NCBI GenBank assembly: GCA_054601695.1
Contig: BAAHQB010000269.1
Coordinates: forward strand, 1 to 64,000
Source: Amorphochlora amoebiformis
Taxonomy: Eukaryota; Cercozoa; Chlorarachniophyceae
Length of the DNA: 64,000 nt
Direction of reading: 5' to 3'
Shown: in pieces, positions 48,447-62,607 of the stretch
Layout: each line of letters begins with the position of its first letter
Position numbering within the stretch: the stretch's first letter is position 1
Notes under the pieces: model-generated
The model's input: the letters and a program-made list of their open reading frames with translations, nothing else
What the model was told of the DNA's origin: nothing
Databases searched by the model: none
Position numbers and translations under genes: made by a program

Positions 48447-48499
48447 ATTATAACCTCTCGGTATCTCTTCTTCCTCTTCCATTGCGGCAAACCGGGGTA
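46670..48499 (-). CDS. 3' part of an unidentified acidic protein gene
   Basis: Four exons chain in phase on the minus strand: 48499-48455 ([14 protein letters not shown]), 47746-47668 ([20 protein letters not shown], then QDSRSL), 47404-47376 (FGGVGFGIS), 46707-46670 ([12 protein letters not shown], then TAA). Acceptors are TATATAG, AACTTAG, TTGTCAG and ATTACAG; donors are GTTATA, GTATAT and GTATGC. The 5' end is not found. A possible earlier exon at about 49100-49045 (KTVNDTDGKGGWELMSFF) lacks a clean donor. The encoded tail is acidic, then Ser/Pro-rich, then Gly-rich. No family recognised. Alternative frames in the last exon are open for longer (towards 46459), so the stop is not certain. 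Confidence 0.38.
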
Positions 48500-48948
48500 C
48501 TATATACATACATATACATATATATATATACATATATATATATATGTATATATACATATATATATATATCTACATATGTATACACGTATCTACCTTACTT
48601 TTTAGGTGCATATATATGTGTATATATAATATATGAATATACTATATATATATATACATATGTAGACATATATTTCGATTAGTACTATGCAGATATGATC
48701 CTCTACATATATATTTATGTGTTATATAAATCTTATATATTATATACGCAACGTATCTGATATACTATATCTATACGTGCATTGGGATTCCATATATTTA
48801 AATTTGAATAAGATACATATACAATATATATACAAATATATATACATCTATACATATATATGTATGTGTGTATATATATATATACACATATTATATATAT
48901 ACATATGTGTATATGTAATGTGTGTGTATAATATATACATATATATAT

Positions 48949-48981
<33 letters not shown>

Positions 48982-49134
48982 TACGCCTAGACGAAAGAGA
49001 AATGAGAACAAAACCGAAAAAAAAAGAAAAAAAGAAAAAAAAAAAAAACGCGAAAAAAAGACATCAATTCCCAACCTCCTTTCCCATCGGTATCATTCAC
49101 GGTTTTCGCATTTTTGCAACGCTTTAGGAACGCC

Positions 49135-49945
49135 TTAGGGTTAGGGGGTTAGGGTTAGGGTTAGGGTTACGGTTACTATCAGATTTCCCATGAATCTAGG
49201 GTTAGCGTTACATTTGCGGCTACACTTAGTGTTAGGATTACGGTTACACTTTGTGTTAGGGTTACGGTTACACTTAGTGTTAGGGTTACGGTTACACTTA
49301 GTGTTATGGTTACGGTTACACCTGTTACGGTTCACTTAGTGTTAGGGTTACGGTTACAGTTACACTTAGTGTTAGGGTTTGGTTACGTACCGTAAGGGTT
49401 AAGATTTTCATGAATCTAGGTTACGGATAGGCTTAAAGCATGGAGATTGGTGTTAGGGTTAGATTATTCAGCATGTCTTAGTCCGAGGACCACTGACTCG
49501 AATAGGGTTAGGATGAGATTATTCAGCATGTCTTAGTCCGAGGACCACTGACTCCTCCACATTAGGGTTGGGGTTAGGGTTAGGACTACCGAGGGGTTAG
49601 GGTTAGGACTACCGAGGGGTTAGGGTGAGGGTTAGGGGTAGGGTTAGGAATAAGCTCTTATGAATCTAGATTAGGGTTAGGGTTAGGGTTAGGGTTGGGG
49701 TTAGGGTTAGGATAGGGTTTGTGATGAATCTAGGGCTAAAGTTAGGGTTGAACAAAGTTGTTAGATTTAGAGTTGGGGTTAGGGTTTATGGTTTGGGTTG
49801 GGTTAGGGTTAGGGTTGTTAGATTTTGGGTTGGGGTTAGGGTTTTGGGTTTGGGTTGGGTTAGGGTTAGGGTTGGGGTTAGGGTTTAGGGTTTGGGTTGG
49901 GTTAGGATTAGGGTTAGGGTTAGGGTTTAGGTTAGTAATTAGGGA
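49135..49945 (+). repeat. Telomere-derived repeats including a 24-bp unit
   Basis: At 49215-49375 six or seven units of TTAGTGTTAGGGTTACGGTT followed by ACAC, then TTAGGG variants with two reverse copies of the 40-nt element (49465-49500 and 49512-49552) and a duplicated GGGTTAGGACTACCGAGG. Confidence 0.9.
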
Positions 49946-50263
49946 TACCTCTAAGGTTTCTGCTCCAGGAGGGATAGTATTATCATTCGCTGATCAGATA
50001 TCATATCATAATGCCAATTAGATATTATAAAAACTAGATATCCTAATGCCGATTTGATATTTCTTAAAAGAATAAGTGTGTTTGGCTGTGCATGTGTGTG
50101 TATATATGTAGTGTATATATGTATATATATATATATGCATATATATATATATATTACATATTTGAATATAAGTGTTTTATATGCATGTATGTATAGATAA
50201 ATCTATGCATATATATATATATATATATATATATGCAATGTGTACATATGTACTATATAAATA

Positions 50264-50309
<46 letters not shown>

Positions 50310-50397
50310 AACATAATTGAAACATATGTGCATGCAACACAAATATAAGTTTATATTCATACGCACCTGTATACATGTACATACATATGTACAAACT

Positions 50398-50432
<35 letters not shown>

Positions 50433-50509
50433 GCATACATACATATGTATAAGCATATATACATATATACGTATATATACATACATAAAGATATATACAC
50501 ATATATTAT

Positions 50510-50542
<33 letters not shown>

Positions 50543-50546
50543 TTAC

Positions 50547-50589
<43 letters not shown>

Positions 50590-50614
50590 CGGACACGTAT
50601 AAATGAGCACTTAC

Positions 50615-50653
50615 TCTCCAATTTGCTACGCTTTGAGCTTTGGGACACGTCAT
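50615..50653 (-). CDS. Possible single exon ([13 protein letters not shown])
   Basis: A 13-codon open stretch between TTAAG and a strong donor GTAAGT. It either starts with its own ATG or is an internal exon. Telomeric repeat lies immediately upstream (50655 onwards). Three copies of a GGCGGGAAAAATTGGG-type block at about 50725, 50890 and 51035 alternate with TTAGGG arrays nearby. No partner exons were placed. Confidence 0.3.
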
Positions 50654-50654
50654 C

Positions 50655-51404
50655 TTAAGATTAGGGTTAGGGTTAGGGTTAGGATTAATGTTCTGGTTAA
50701 GGTTACATCTCTCTCATTAGGAAGGGCGGGAAAAATTGGGTTAGGGTTAGGAACAGATTATTCAGCATGTCTTAGTCCGAGGACCATTGACTGCGGTTAG
50801 GGTTAGGGTTAGGGTTAGGGTAAGGGTTAGGGTTAGGGTTAGGTTTGAGGTTCTGTTAAGGTTAGAGCGGACATCTCTCATAAGGCGGGAAAAATTGGGT
50901 TAGGGGTAGGATTAGGGCTGGGGTTAGGGTTATGTTTAGGGTTAGGATTAGGGTTGGGGTCAGGCAGGTTAGTGTTAGGGTTTGGGTTAGGTTTAAGATT
51001 CTGGTTAGGTTAAGGCTGGAGCAAACATATCTCATAAGTAAGGCGGAACAACCCTAATCCTAACCCAAACCTAACCCTAATCTAACCCTAACCTCTTAAT
51101 CTTTGTTCAAATGCTAACCCTACTTCTAATCCAAACCCAAAAGCATAAAGAAGTCCTAATCCTAACCTTAAACCTTAGCAACCCTAATGAGAACCTAATA
51201 CTACTCCTTAATATAACCCTAATACTAAGCTAACTCTAATCCTAACCTTTAATAACCTTCATGCTAAACAAACTCTGATCCTAGCCCTAATCCTTAATGT
51301 AGTCGTAATCCTAACCCTAATACTGAGCTAACCCTTATCATGGTCGGCAAATCTTACGTTTCTGGTACCTATATGGGTTAAATATATATAATATATATAA
51401 ATGA

Positions 51405-51438
<34 letters not shown>

Positions 51439-51740
51439 AATATGTATGTATGTATGTTATAGGGTTAGAGTTAGGGGTTAGGGTTAGGGTTAGGGTTAGA
51501 GTTAGGGGTTAGGGTTAGGGTTAGGGTGAGGGTTAGCGTTACGGTTAGGGTTAGGTTTTTTAGGTTTAATTAGGGTTGGTTCAGAGTTAGAGTTTGGATT
51601 AGGATTAGGGTTAGGCTTAGGGTTAGGGTTATGTTGGGTTCGGGTTAGGGTTTGTATTACGGTTATGGTTATAGGGTTACGAGTAGGGTTAGGATTAGGG
51701 TTTGCGGTTTGCGTTGGGGTTAAGGTTAGATATATAGGTG
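50655..51740. repeat. Degenerate telomeric tracts, mixed orientation
   Basis: TTAGGG to about 51020, CCCTAA-like decay 51046-51340, an AT run, then TTAGGG 51460-51735. The 40-nt element (reverse) lies at 50757-50790. Confidence 0.88.
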
Positions 51741-51839
51741 GATGGAGGGGATTTAAACATGAAATGACATATATATGTGGGTTTACGTATAGATGTTAGA
51801 TGTGTATGTACGTATATATTTACATATTATTTCCATATA

Positions 51840-52231
51840 TAAAAATACATACATACATACACATATATATATATATATATATTTATATATATGTATACAT
51901 GTATATTTAGTATAATGCATACATTCACACATATATACATCTACACTGTTTACATAGGAACATATTTACATATATATATATATATTTATGTACGTATCCA
52001 TATATATATATATATATACGTTTTCATACATATATATATATATATATATTTATATTTATAATATATGTATATATATATATCCATATATCTGCACATATAT
52101 TTATATATATATATATATATTTATATATATAATATGTACATATATATATATATATATTTCCTTGTTGTATACCTACTGAGTCCCTACGTCTCTTCCTCAG
52201 AGTACCTTCCCTCCTCTAAGGTTAACAATAT

Positions 52232-52271
<40 letters not shown>

Positions 52272-52276
52272 CATAC

Positions 52277-52319
<43 letters not shown>

Positions 52320-52351
52320 AATATATATATGTGTATATTATATGTATATAT

Positions 52352-52382
<31 letters not shown>

Positions 52383-52847
52383 TATTATGGGCAATTACAT
52401 ACTCATACAAATTCACACTACCACCTACATAGACACAGGTCCCAAAACATATACACAGGCCCCAAAACATATATACACAACCAAACCCCTAACCCTAACC
52501 CTAACCCTAACCCTATTAAATACCTTAAATGCTACCCATGGAACTGTAACCCCATCCCTGCCTACTCCACTGCATCCGAAAGGAGCTGAGGATTAGCATT
52601 AGGGTTAGGGTTAGGGTTAGGGTTAGGGTTAGGGTTACTTGGAATGTGGGTAGGATATATATATTGTGTGTTTAATTAATATTAACACAGATGTGCAAAC
52701 ATATTACCTCTGAACATGCACACATGGTGTATGTATAGGTATGTAAATGCATGTAAATAAATGTATGAATATACATATATATATATATATATATGTAAAT
52801 ATATATTGTATATAATGATGTATGTATATATGTGTATATATATACAC

Positions 52848-52890
<43 letters not shown>

Positions 52891-53080
52891 GACAGCGTGA
52901 GTATCGAAATTGGGAGAGAGAGAGAAAGAGAGAATGAGAAAGAGAAAGAAGTCAACTGTCTTACTGTGCTGGTCTGACTTGACGTCTGTTTGTGTAACTT
53001 CGTTTTCTGGTTAGGGTTTGATTTAGGTTTCGGGTTAGGGTTCGATATATTTTTGGGGGTATAGAGGCTTAGGGTTAGAT
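51840..53080. repeat. AT microsatellites and short telomeric tracts
   Basis: (TA)n; a short unique island at 52165-52225 (a possible EYLPSSK exon on the plus strand, unsupported); a duplicated ACACAGGYCCCAAAACATAT at 52433-52475; CCCTAA at 52490-52516; TTAGGG at 52600-52637. Confidence 0.8.
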
Positions 53081-53257
53081 TATCAGTGTGTAAATGGAAA
53101 TGTTATAATATGTACTGTTTATATATAATATATATATATATACATATATATATATATGCAAAAACAAACCCACACCCCAAACCACTATCACTGCTATTGT
53201 TAAGATTCGAATTAGGGTTAGGATTGGGGTTAGGGTTAGGATTAGGATACAGGAGTG

Positions 53258-53817
53258 TTACTTATCTCTCCTCCTTCGCACCAGCGTATAACCGAAGATA
53301 TAGCGCTGTCTGCTTCCTCTACCCACGCTCTTGGAATACGGCAGAGGGTTAGGTTAGTTGAGATGAAAATATGAGCGGAAATTCGAGAGGGAAAATGGTA
53401 TAATTCGGAGTGCGAAAATATGAGCGCGAAATTCGAGAGGGAGAATTGTATGATTCTGAGTGCGAAAAAATATGAGCGCGAAATTCGAGAGGGAAAAGTA
53501 TAATTCGGGGTGAGTTGGGGGAGAAGGAAAGTGGATAATATGATGTGACATCTTCTGACTTATCGGTAAGAGTCTTGGCGAGGAACAGCGAACGCGGGTC
53601 CGAGGCGCCTAGGATCTGGATATTATATATATATATATATATTATATACATATATGTATATAAGATATGTCCATATGTATATTTGTTTTTTCTGTATTAT
53701 ATACACAAATTTTTGTGTAGATATATATGTATATTTATATCTATATCTATAATATGCATACGTATGATGGTATATATACATTTTAATATGTATACTCACA
53801 TTATATTTGCATATATG

Positions 53818-53882
<65 letters not shown>

Positions 53883-54084
53883 ACAACATATCTGCATATA
53901 CATGGACACACACATGTGTATTTGCCTATTAAAACCTCCAATTCTTTGGCAGCTTTACATCGATTCGATTTGTCTATATAGTTGCATGATATAGCAACCG
54001 TAGGGGCTAGATTCTCCACATAGTGAGCACATCCCTGATAGAATACGCAGTGAAGATATATGTATATCTATATATGTTATGTAG

Positions 54085-54115
<31 letters not shown>

Positions 54116-54257
54116 GTACATATATAGATATATATAAATATATATAACTAATATGTATATATTTATATATATATTATATTATATATATATATATATATAT
54201 ATGTATATCTCACCGAAGGGACAAAAAGAACTTCTCCAGCCTTTAGTTCCACCTAGT

Positions 54258-54296
<39 letters not shown>

Positions 54297-54453
54297 GTAC
54301 ATACATATATATATATATATATACATGTGTGCATATATATATATATATATACATGTGTGCATATATGTACATATATATATATATATATGTAATATATATA
54401 TATATATATACAATAATATAATATATATATATATATATATAATACCAACCATT

Positions 54454-54493
<40 letters not shown>

Positions 54494-54650
54494 CACACAG
54501 CTGTATATGTTTATAATATATGCATAAATATATACGCGTATGTATACATTTGAGTATATTTGTATTATATATATATATATATTATATATATACAGTTGGA
54601 TGAATAGAGAGTAGTATATCAAAATATATATACATATATAATCATAGTGT

Positions 54651-54708
<58 letters not shown>

Positions 54709-54908
54709 TACATACACACACATACACACATATATATATATATTTATATACAAATATACATTATTTATACATTTACATACACACATATATATATATATAT
54801 AAATATATGTATATGTATATATATAATATATATATATATATATATGCTTTTATGTACAGTAGAGTGTACTTGAAACAATAAAAATGAATACCTCTCTGCG
54901 CTTTAACT

Positions 54909-54998
<90 letters not shown>

Positions 54999-55002
54999 TA
55001 TA

Positions 55003-55040
<38 letters not shown>

Positions 55041-55101
55041 TTTTTTTAAATAAATGTGTATATAAAATATACTTATATTATATATGTATATACATATACA
55101 T

Positions 55102-55144
<43 letters not shown>

Positions 55145-55204
55145 ACAAGTACATTTGGGCTACATCCCTCCGTGCCTTGATAATCTACATGTGCGTGCTT
55201 TTCT

Positions 55205-55249
<45 letters not shown>

Positions 55250-55646
55250 CATCAATATCTACCTATACATAACACACACACACAACACATATATATATTA
55301 TATATGAATCCATGAAGATGAGTGCAGTGTAGCGAAATATTCTAAATAATTTTTGAAATACGTACTTCTCGGGGACGACAGTTCGCCTTAATATATTCCC
55401 ATTGTTTCGCATCGCGGGGTGTGAACTTAAATGTTGGATCCAGACTTGGTGAGATCCTATAGGCATACGTAAATATATGTGTATAATATCTGTTTTCCAC
55501 ACGCTTTTCGTACACACTATAATATATATATATATATATATACATATATTGTATATATATATTTACTTGCACATCCATGTGAATGTTTATATCTATATAT
55601 CATGTATTATGTTTATAACTATATATCATGTATTATATACATGTAT

Positions 55647-55720
<74 letters not shown>

Positions 55721-56207
55721 TACCACTGAGGCCCAAGCAAAGGCATATCCTTCTCGTCAAAGAAAACCCATCGCTTTCGGCCCTATGTGTATTTGTATAC
55801 ATTCACTTAGTTACATACACTTCTCTTACATTTGTAAGTATGTCGACATATACATTATGTAGTATATATGTGAGTATGTATGTATATGTTTATTCGTATT
55901 TATTCATATATATTTAAATATATGTGTATATATTATATCGTATGTACATGTATGTACATAAACATGTATTATTTTTATACATGTATGTACATATATGTAC
56001 ATATGTATATTAAAAAATGACATACTACTTAGGTAGGTACATACACATGCAGCAAAACATGAAGATATTGATGTATGCAAATTATCTACATACATATGTA
56101 CATATATAAATAGATACACATATATACGGATATATATATGTACATATATAAGTATATATATATATAATATGTGTAAATATGTATGTATATAATACACACA
56201 ACATTCA

Positions 56208-56248
<41 letters not shown>

Positions 56249-56286
56249 GTACTTGGTGTACATATATATGTATATATATATATGTA

Positions 56287-56339
<53 letters not shown>

Positions 56340-56542
56340 GTATATGGAAATATGCTCATATGTAATCCTAATAAACGATGTGAAATTAACAACACCGCGC
56401 AAATATAGACATATATAGACGAAAAATATAATATATTTATATATATGCATGTACATTATATATATATATGTATATAAATATACATATATATATATATATA
56501 CATGTATATGTCTTTATGTGTACAATATATATGCATATATGT

Positions 56543-56590
<48 letters not shown>

Positions 56591-56881
56591 CAACTATGTA
56601 CATACATATCTGTTTTACAATGATGTAATGTTTATGAATTAATTTTATAAGTACATTTTTATTTAAATATATACACATACATATATTTATATATGTTGTA
56701 TATATATATATACATATATAATATAGAACATAGATATACATACATATATATATATATGTATATATATATGTATGAATATATATGTATTGTGTAAATGTAC
56801 ATATACAAACACATATGTTTATATATTATAATTTATTACAAAATATATAAATATGTACATATATATATGTGTATAAATATA

Positions 56882-56935
<54 letters not shown>

Positions 56936-57196
56936 CCTCCATAAGACCCATCCAAAAGTTGGACCGGAACGCGTCCACGTGAACCTCGCTGAAATTATGC
57001 ATAATTATCATATATATATATATATATATACATGTAGATATATTATATGCTGAAAATATGTATTACCTCGCTGAAATATGCTGAAAATATTCATACCTAT
57101 GTATGTGATTTGTATACTATATATATATGTATTATATATATTATATATATATATATTATGTTAAATATGCTGAAAATAGATATACTTATGTTTGTA

Positions 57197-57241
<45 letters not shown>

Positions 57242-57860
57242 TGGATACATACATGCATGATGTACATGCAAGCATGTTCGTGCATGCATGTACACACATA
57301 AACGTATATGTACAGGCATAAGAGTCTCAGTGGTCTCAAACGTCACAAATGTCGCCCACCGAACTAATCAATACGCGCAAACAAGCACTACACTTCTAAA
57401 GAGAAAGATCTGCTTCATCATCATCATCATCATCATCATATATGTATGCATATATATATATATATACATTATATATATATATGTATACATATATATAAAA
57501 TATGTATATGTAATCCCTCCGTACATACACACACCCATATCCATTACATATACATGCACAATATCTCTTAAGCTCATATACTCAAAGCAGCTACATCGAA
57601 AAAACAAATCGTCGAAATCAACCAAGGAGAACCAAAGAAGGATACTACCTGTAGGTTCCGGTGCCTCCGACGAACAGAGACGGCCACGTGTCAGCGTACT
57701 AGTATTAAAACGTTAGGGCTAGGGTTAGGCCTAGGATTTGTAGGGATATCGAGAGGGTGGGATTTTGGGTCGGGTTTTCGGTAGGGCTTGGGGTAGGGGA
57801 GAATAGGGTTAGCGTTACCTTTGAGCCTTGGGGCATATGTTGCAGGTAGTCCTGTGATAT

Positions 57861-57891
<31 letters not shown>

Positions 57892-58619
57892 CATATTTAT
57901 GTATATATATATATATATGTAAATATATATATGTGACATTTCTATATATACATACATGCATATGTATATGTATACAATATATATTATATAAGTTTATATT
58001 ACACACCCCAGCGAAGTATTTGGGAATCCGAAAGTTTTCCATGAGATGCGGGGCGTGGAGTGGAATCGACCAGTCGTGGCAGTAGCTACCACATGCACAA
58101 ATGAGTTTGCGATTTCTAGAGCTTTCGAGAGTTTCCCTGAGATTTCAAGATATTTCGAGAGATTTCGAGAGATTTCAGAGGCCTCTAGAGAGCTCGAATG
58201 TTCGAGTAATGCTGAGAAAGCTCGGGAGAGTTTGAAATACCATTCGGCTAGGTCGACTTCCCCACGATTTATACTAGAAGGTTTCTCCAGCTTACTGTCC
58301 TTTGCGGTGTTGATAGCGTCGACTAGCTCTCCAAAGGTCTGAATGTTTTCGAATGGATATTTGATGGTATGTAGTATGTATATGAACATAGGTATAGATA
58401 TATGTAAGTGCTGTTAGGGTTTGGGTTAGGATCAGATTATTCAGCATGTTGTAGTCCGAGGACCATTGACTCTTATGAAATAGGATTAGAGGTTTGGGCT
58501 AGGGTGGGTTACGGTTCGCTTGGCATCTTCGAGGCGAGCCTGGGATATGGATGTATGTGGAATATATATAATGTATGTCACTTTTGTATTTATATATGCC
58601 ATGTATTAAAATTCATATA

Positions 58620-58662
<43 letters not shown>

Positions 58663-59423
58663 CAAGCAGGAGAGCCTTTCACCGCCCTTTTTGTAATAAC
58701 CTAAAGGTTTAGCAATCGGGTCAGGCTAAGGTTATTATCAGATTATTCAGCATGTCTTCGTCCGAGGACCATTGACTCTCTACAGAGGGGGGCTATAGTG
58801 CTGTTAGGGATAACAGGCTAGGGTTAGTATTAGGGTTAGGGTTATGGTTAGGGTTATCACTGATTTGTTTGAGAGGGTTTTTCGAATGAAGGCCATATTC
58901 CATAAGCGCTTGTGTTGAACGCAGCTATATATATTTTTTAATTTGTATATGTATGTATGTATATATATATATATAATATGTATATATATGTGTGTATATA
59001 TATATATTTATGTATGTACGTATCAATACTAATAATATGTACATATATACAAATGAATAATAAATAAATAAATATATATATTTTATATATATAAATATAT
59101 AATATATATACATACATACATATACACATACATTTCTATTTTACATACATACATACACACATACTTCTCCAACAAGCCAGTGATAACCACGGGCTCCCCC
59201 TTCCCAGCAAATTCCTTAAGAGGTAAGGTTAGCTTGGTTGGATTTAGCGTTAGCGTTAGGATCAGATCATTCAGCATGTCTTAGCCCTAGGGCCATTGAC
59301 TCCGTCACTTTATGGGGCTGTTGTGCTGGGAGCGACCTCAGCAGATCTCATGTTTGGTTTGCATGGTGTTTTGAGTGAGAAGGGATGATAGCGTTAGGGT
59401 TAGGGTTCGGGGTGTAGTCATTT

Positions 59424-59457
<34 letters not shown>

Positions 59458-59579
59458 AATATATATGAATACGTTATTACATACATATATTTACATTACA
59501 TATAGATATGTACAGATATATATATATATATGTATATATGTATACATATATATATATATATATGTATGCATATATATAC

Positions 59580-59626
<47 letters not shown>

Positions 59627-59843
59627 TGTAGGGCTGATACGGTTAGGGTTAGCATTAGCATTTAGCGTTAGCATTAGTTGAGGGTCATTAGGAGTCCTCT
59701 CCTCCCCCTTCCTCCCCTCCCCCCCAAAAAAAAAACGGAGACAATATTTCGCTTACGTATTGAAACCTCTCCCAGCTCAACTCCTTAGCACTTACCCTCA
59801 CCACTCCCCTTGGGTAAGAGATTATATATATATATATACATGC

Positions 59844-59880
<37 letters not shown>

Positions 59881-61363
59881 CAATGGTGTACGATGATAAT
59901 ATATTTATCCATAGATTACATAGTATGATAGATATGTAAATTAATTTTTAATTATATACACGCATATATGTATGTATATGTGTATGTATCACATATTACA
60001 TATATATTTTTTATTATATATATATATATATACATATATAGAGTTAGGATTAGAGGTTAGGGTTAGGTTAGAGTTTGGGGTTAGAGGGCCAGGGAGGTTG
60101 TGTAAAACGAATTTTGCCGACGTAAGGGATTAGGGCCACATATATACATCACGTATATGTACAAATATATATACATATATATATTATATAATATAGTTTT
60201 TTTATATATATATGTGTATATATACTCTAGTCATGCATATCTATTTATATATGTGTGTGTATATATATATGTATATAAATATTTTTTTTATATATATGTA
60301 CACATATACTCTGGTCATGCATATCTATACTTGTAAACAAGTATATATGTAAGCATATACACACATTCATGAAATATAGGGTTGGACTACCTGGGTCTAG
60401 AGTTTGGGTTGGGGTTACGGCTAGAGCTTGTCGCTTGGAGGGCAGCTGAGGACTTGTAGGATATTAGGGTTAGGATATGAATACTTGAAAGTGTGAAAAT
60501 ATTTATTTGTGTGTATTTGTGTATATATATATATATATATTTATACATGCAGTAAAGCGTACGTAATGTATACATGCAGATGATATATATATATATATAT
60601 ATGTGTACATATATATACATTTTCATATGTGTAGGTATAAATATATATATATATATGTATATAGTATATATATATATATTATACATTATAATATATTTAT
60701 ACATGATTATGTATATACCTTTCAACAATTTACCCTTGCTATCGACGTTCCTCTTCTTCCCGAAAATCTAAACCCTACTCCTATCCCTAACCCAACCTAG
60801 CCCTCAACCTTCCCTAACCCAATCCCAAACAACAAACCTAACCCTACTCAGGTCGCTCCCACCATAACAGCTAATTAAAGTCGAAGAGTCAATGGCCCTA
60901 GGGCTCAGACATGCTGAATAATCTGATCCCAGCCATAACCCTAACTCAACCCTAACCATAGCCCTAACTGTAACCTTAAAACAACCGTAAAATCACCTAA
61001 AACCCATGACTCAATTTACCTGGCGACGGCACTGTTCCGCCCTGAGTTAGAGTTAGGATCAGATTATTCAGCATGTCTTAGTCCGAGGAGCATTGACTCC
61101 TCCACAGAATGGGGCTGCAGTGCTGTTTGGGATAACAGCAGATCGTGTTGTTGGGTGTTGATTGCTGTTATGGTGATGTGTTGTGGTTAGGGTCAGGGAG
61201 TTGGGATTACAGTCAAGGGTGCTGAGCGGTAGGATGTATGGTTTCATATGTGATATATGTATGTTTATACGTCACAGGCATATATATATATGTGTATGTT
61301 ATATGTATATATATATATATGTATATGTATGTATGTATTATATATATTATATCACATTTTTAT

Positions 61364-61420
<57 letters not shown>

Positions 61421-61682
61421 ACATACATACACACATACGTACATAAACGTATGTATATGCGTACATATGCATTCATTCACCCATTCATACATACATACAT
61501 ACACACATTCACATATATACCTTAGAATCCAGGCTGGTGGGGGCTTGAGCGCTCTCTCAGTCGGAATATCTGGTCTCTCAATCGGAATATCTCTCTCACT
61601 TGGAGGGGGGTTGGTATCCACGGCCCTATGATAAAAGTTAGGCTAGGGCTAGGTTTAAAGTTATAATCGTGAAATCTATATA

Positions 61683-61716
<34 letters not shown>

Positions 61717-61826
61717 GTATATATAGAGTGTAAGAATACAATACATTGATCATAATAATTATAATAATAACTATGAAAATATATATGTATTACATGTATA
61801 TATATATATATATATAAACATATATG

Positions 61827-61899
<73 letters not shown>

Positions 61900-61996
61900 C
61901 ATATATATTTATACAAAAAAATTACATGTACAAATATATTACATGTACATATATATATTTATATTTGTATATATACATATAAAATGTAATATTTGC

Positions 61997-62053
<57 letters not shown>

Positions 62054-62194
62054 ATCCCAGTGGACTATGGCTTCTTGGTAGCGGCCTGAGATATTATGAT
62101 ATGAAATATATATATATATGTGTATATATATATATATATGTATGTATATATATATATATTTACCTAGGAGTTGGAGTGCAGAAGCTATCGCGGC
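53258..62194 (-). CDS. TPR and JmjC (cupin_8) domain 2-oxoglutarate/Fe(II) oxygenase, 5'-partial
   Basis: Probable protein hydroxylase or demethylase. Exons in coding order: 62194-62164, 62085-62052, 61625-61521, 61041-61020, 60767-60719, 60445-60391, 59808-59757, 59214-59161, 58700-58662, 58539-58513, 58338-58241, 58085-58007, 57851-57819, 57698-57649, 56988-56937, 55782-55724, 55456-55366, 54252-54214, 54034-53936, 53615-53550, 53329-53258 (TAA). Total 1206 nt, phase-consistent. N-terminal part: TPR-like [20 protein letters not shown]. JmjC part: [56 protein letters not shown], then [18 protein letters not shown] (HxD iron ligands), [39 protein letters not shown] (second His ligand). The whole ferrous triad is present. 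The donor of exon 59161 (GTGTGT) and the last intron are the weakest points. The 5' end was not found. Target unknown. Confidence 0.86.
53362..53512. repeat. 52-bp tandem repeat, three copies
   Basis: Units containing AATATGAGCGCGAAATTCGA..GAGGG..TATAATTCGGAGTGCG at about 53366, 53416 and 53469. They lie in the last intron of the JmjC gene, or in its coding tail if that intron is retained. Confidence 0.9.
57000..57240. repeat. Acceptor-side echoes of minus exon 56937-56988
   Basis: Copies of TTTCAGCGAGGT and TTTTCAGCATA (minus strand) near 57043, 57068 and 57165, duplicating the exon acceptor ATAATTTCAGCGAGG. Confidence 0.75.
58405..58512 (+). repeat. Short telomeric tract with 40-nt element in JmjC intron
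   Basis: TTAGGG remnants and a reverse copy of the element (58431-58470). It ends at the donor GTAACC of minus exon 58513. Confidence 0.88.
58735..59420. repeat. Telomeric remnants, two element copies, AT repeat
   Basis: Element copies (reverse) at 58736-58776 and 59261-59300, each with the longer GGGGCT..GTGCTG flank, around an AT microsatellite and exon 59161-59214. Confidence 0.85.
59820..60386. repeat. AT microsatellite and duplicated ACTCTRGTCATGCATATCTAT blocks
   Basis: Two copies of a block ending CTCTAGTCATGCATATCTAT (60224-60243 and 60308-60327) and decayed TTAGGG at 60043-60080. Confidence 0.8.
60775..61200. repeat. Decayed telomeric tracts with two inverted element copies
   Basis: A forward copy at 60887-60927 and a reverse copy at 61056-61096 of the 40-nt element flank exon 61020-61041 of the JmjC gene. 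Confidence 0.85.
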
Positions 62195-62279
62195 CTGTGG
62201 GGATGAATGGATTTTATTTAATACCATCAACAAATATGTATTTATATGCATACGTACATAAATATTTATAACAATCAAT

Positions 62280-62575
62280 ATATATATATATATATATATT
62301 GTATTATGGATATATCATGTACACATATACATATTTGTATACAAAGTCAATTGCAAAATTTATGTGCGTATACACAATGATACATATATATTGTAGATAT
62401 ATTTCAATATATACAAAATTGATATGTAAGGACATGGACATTTGAGTTGTGTAATTAGATAAATATATTAGATTATATAGGTATACATGTGTCTACGAGA
62501 ATAAGCACAATACAGAGATGAGATTTTTATGTAATATAAATACAAGTAACCAAATTATTTACTATGTACGTATGC

Positions 62576-62607
<32 letters not shown>

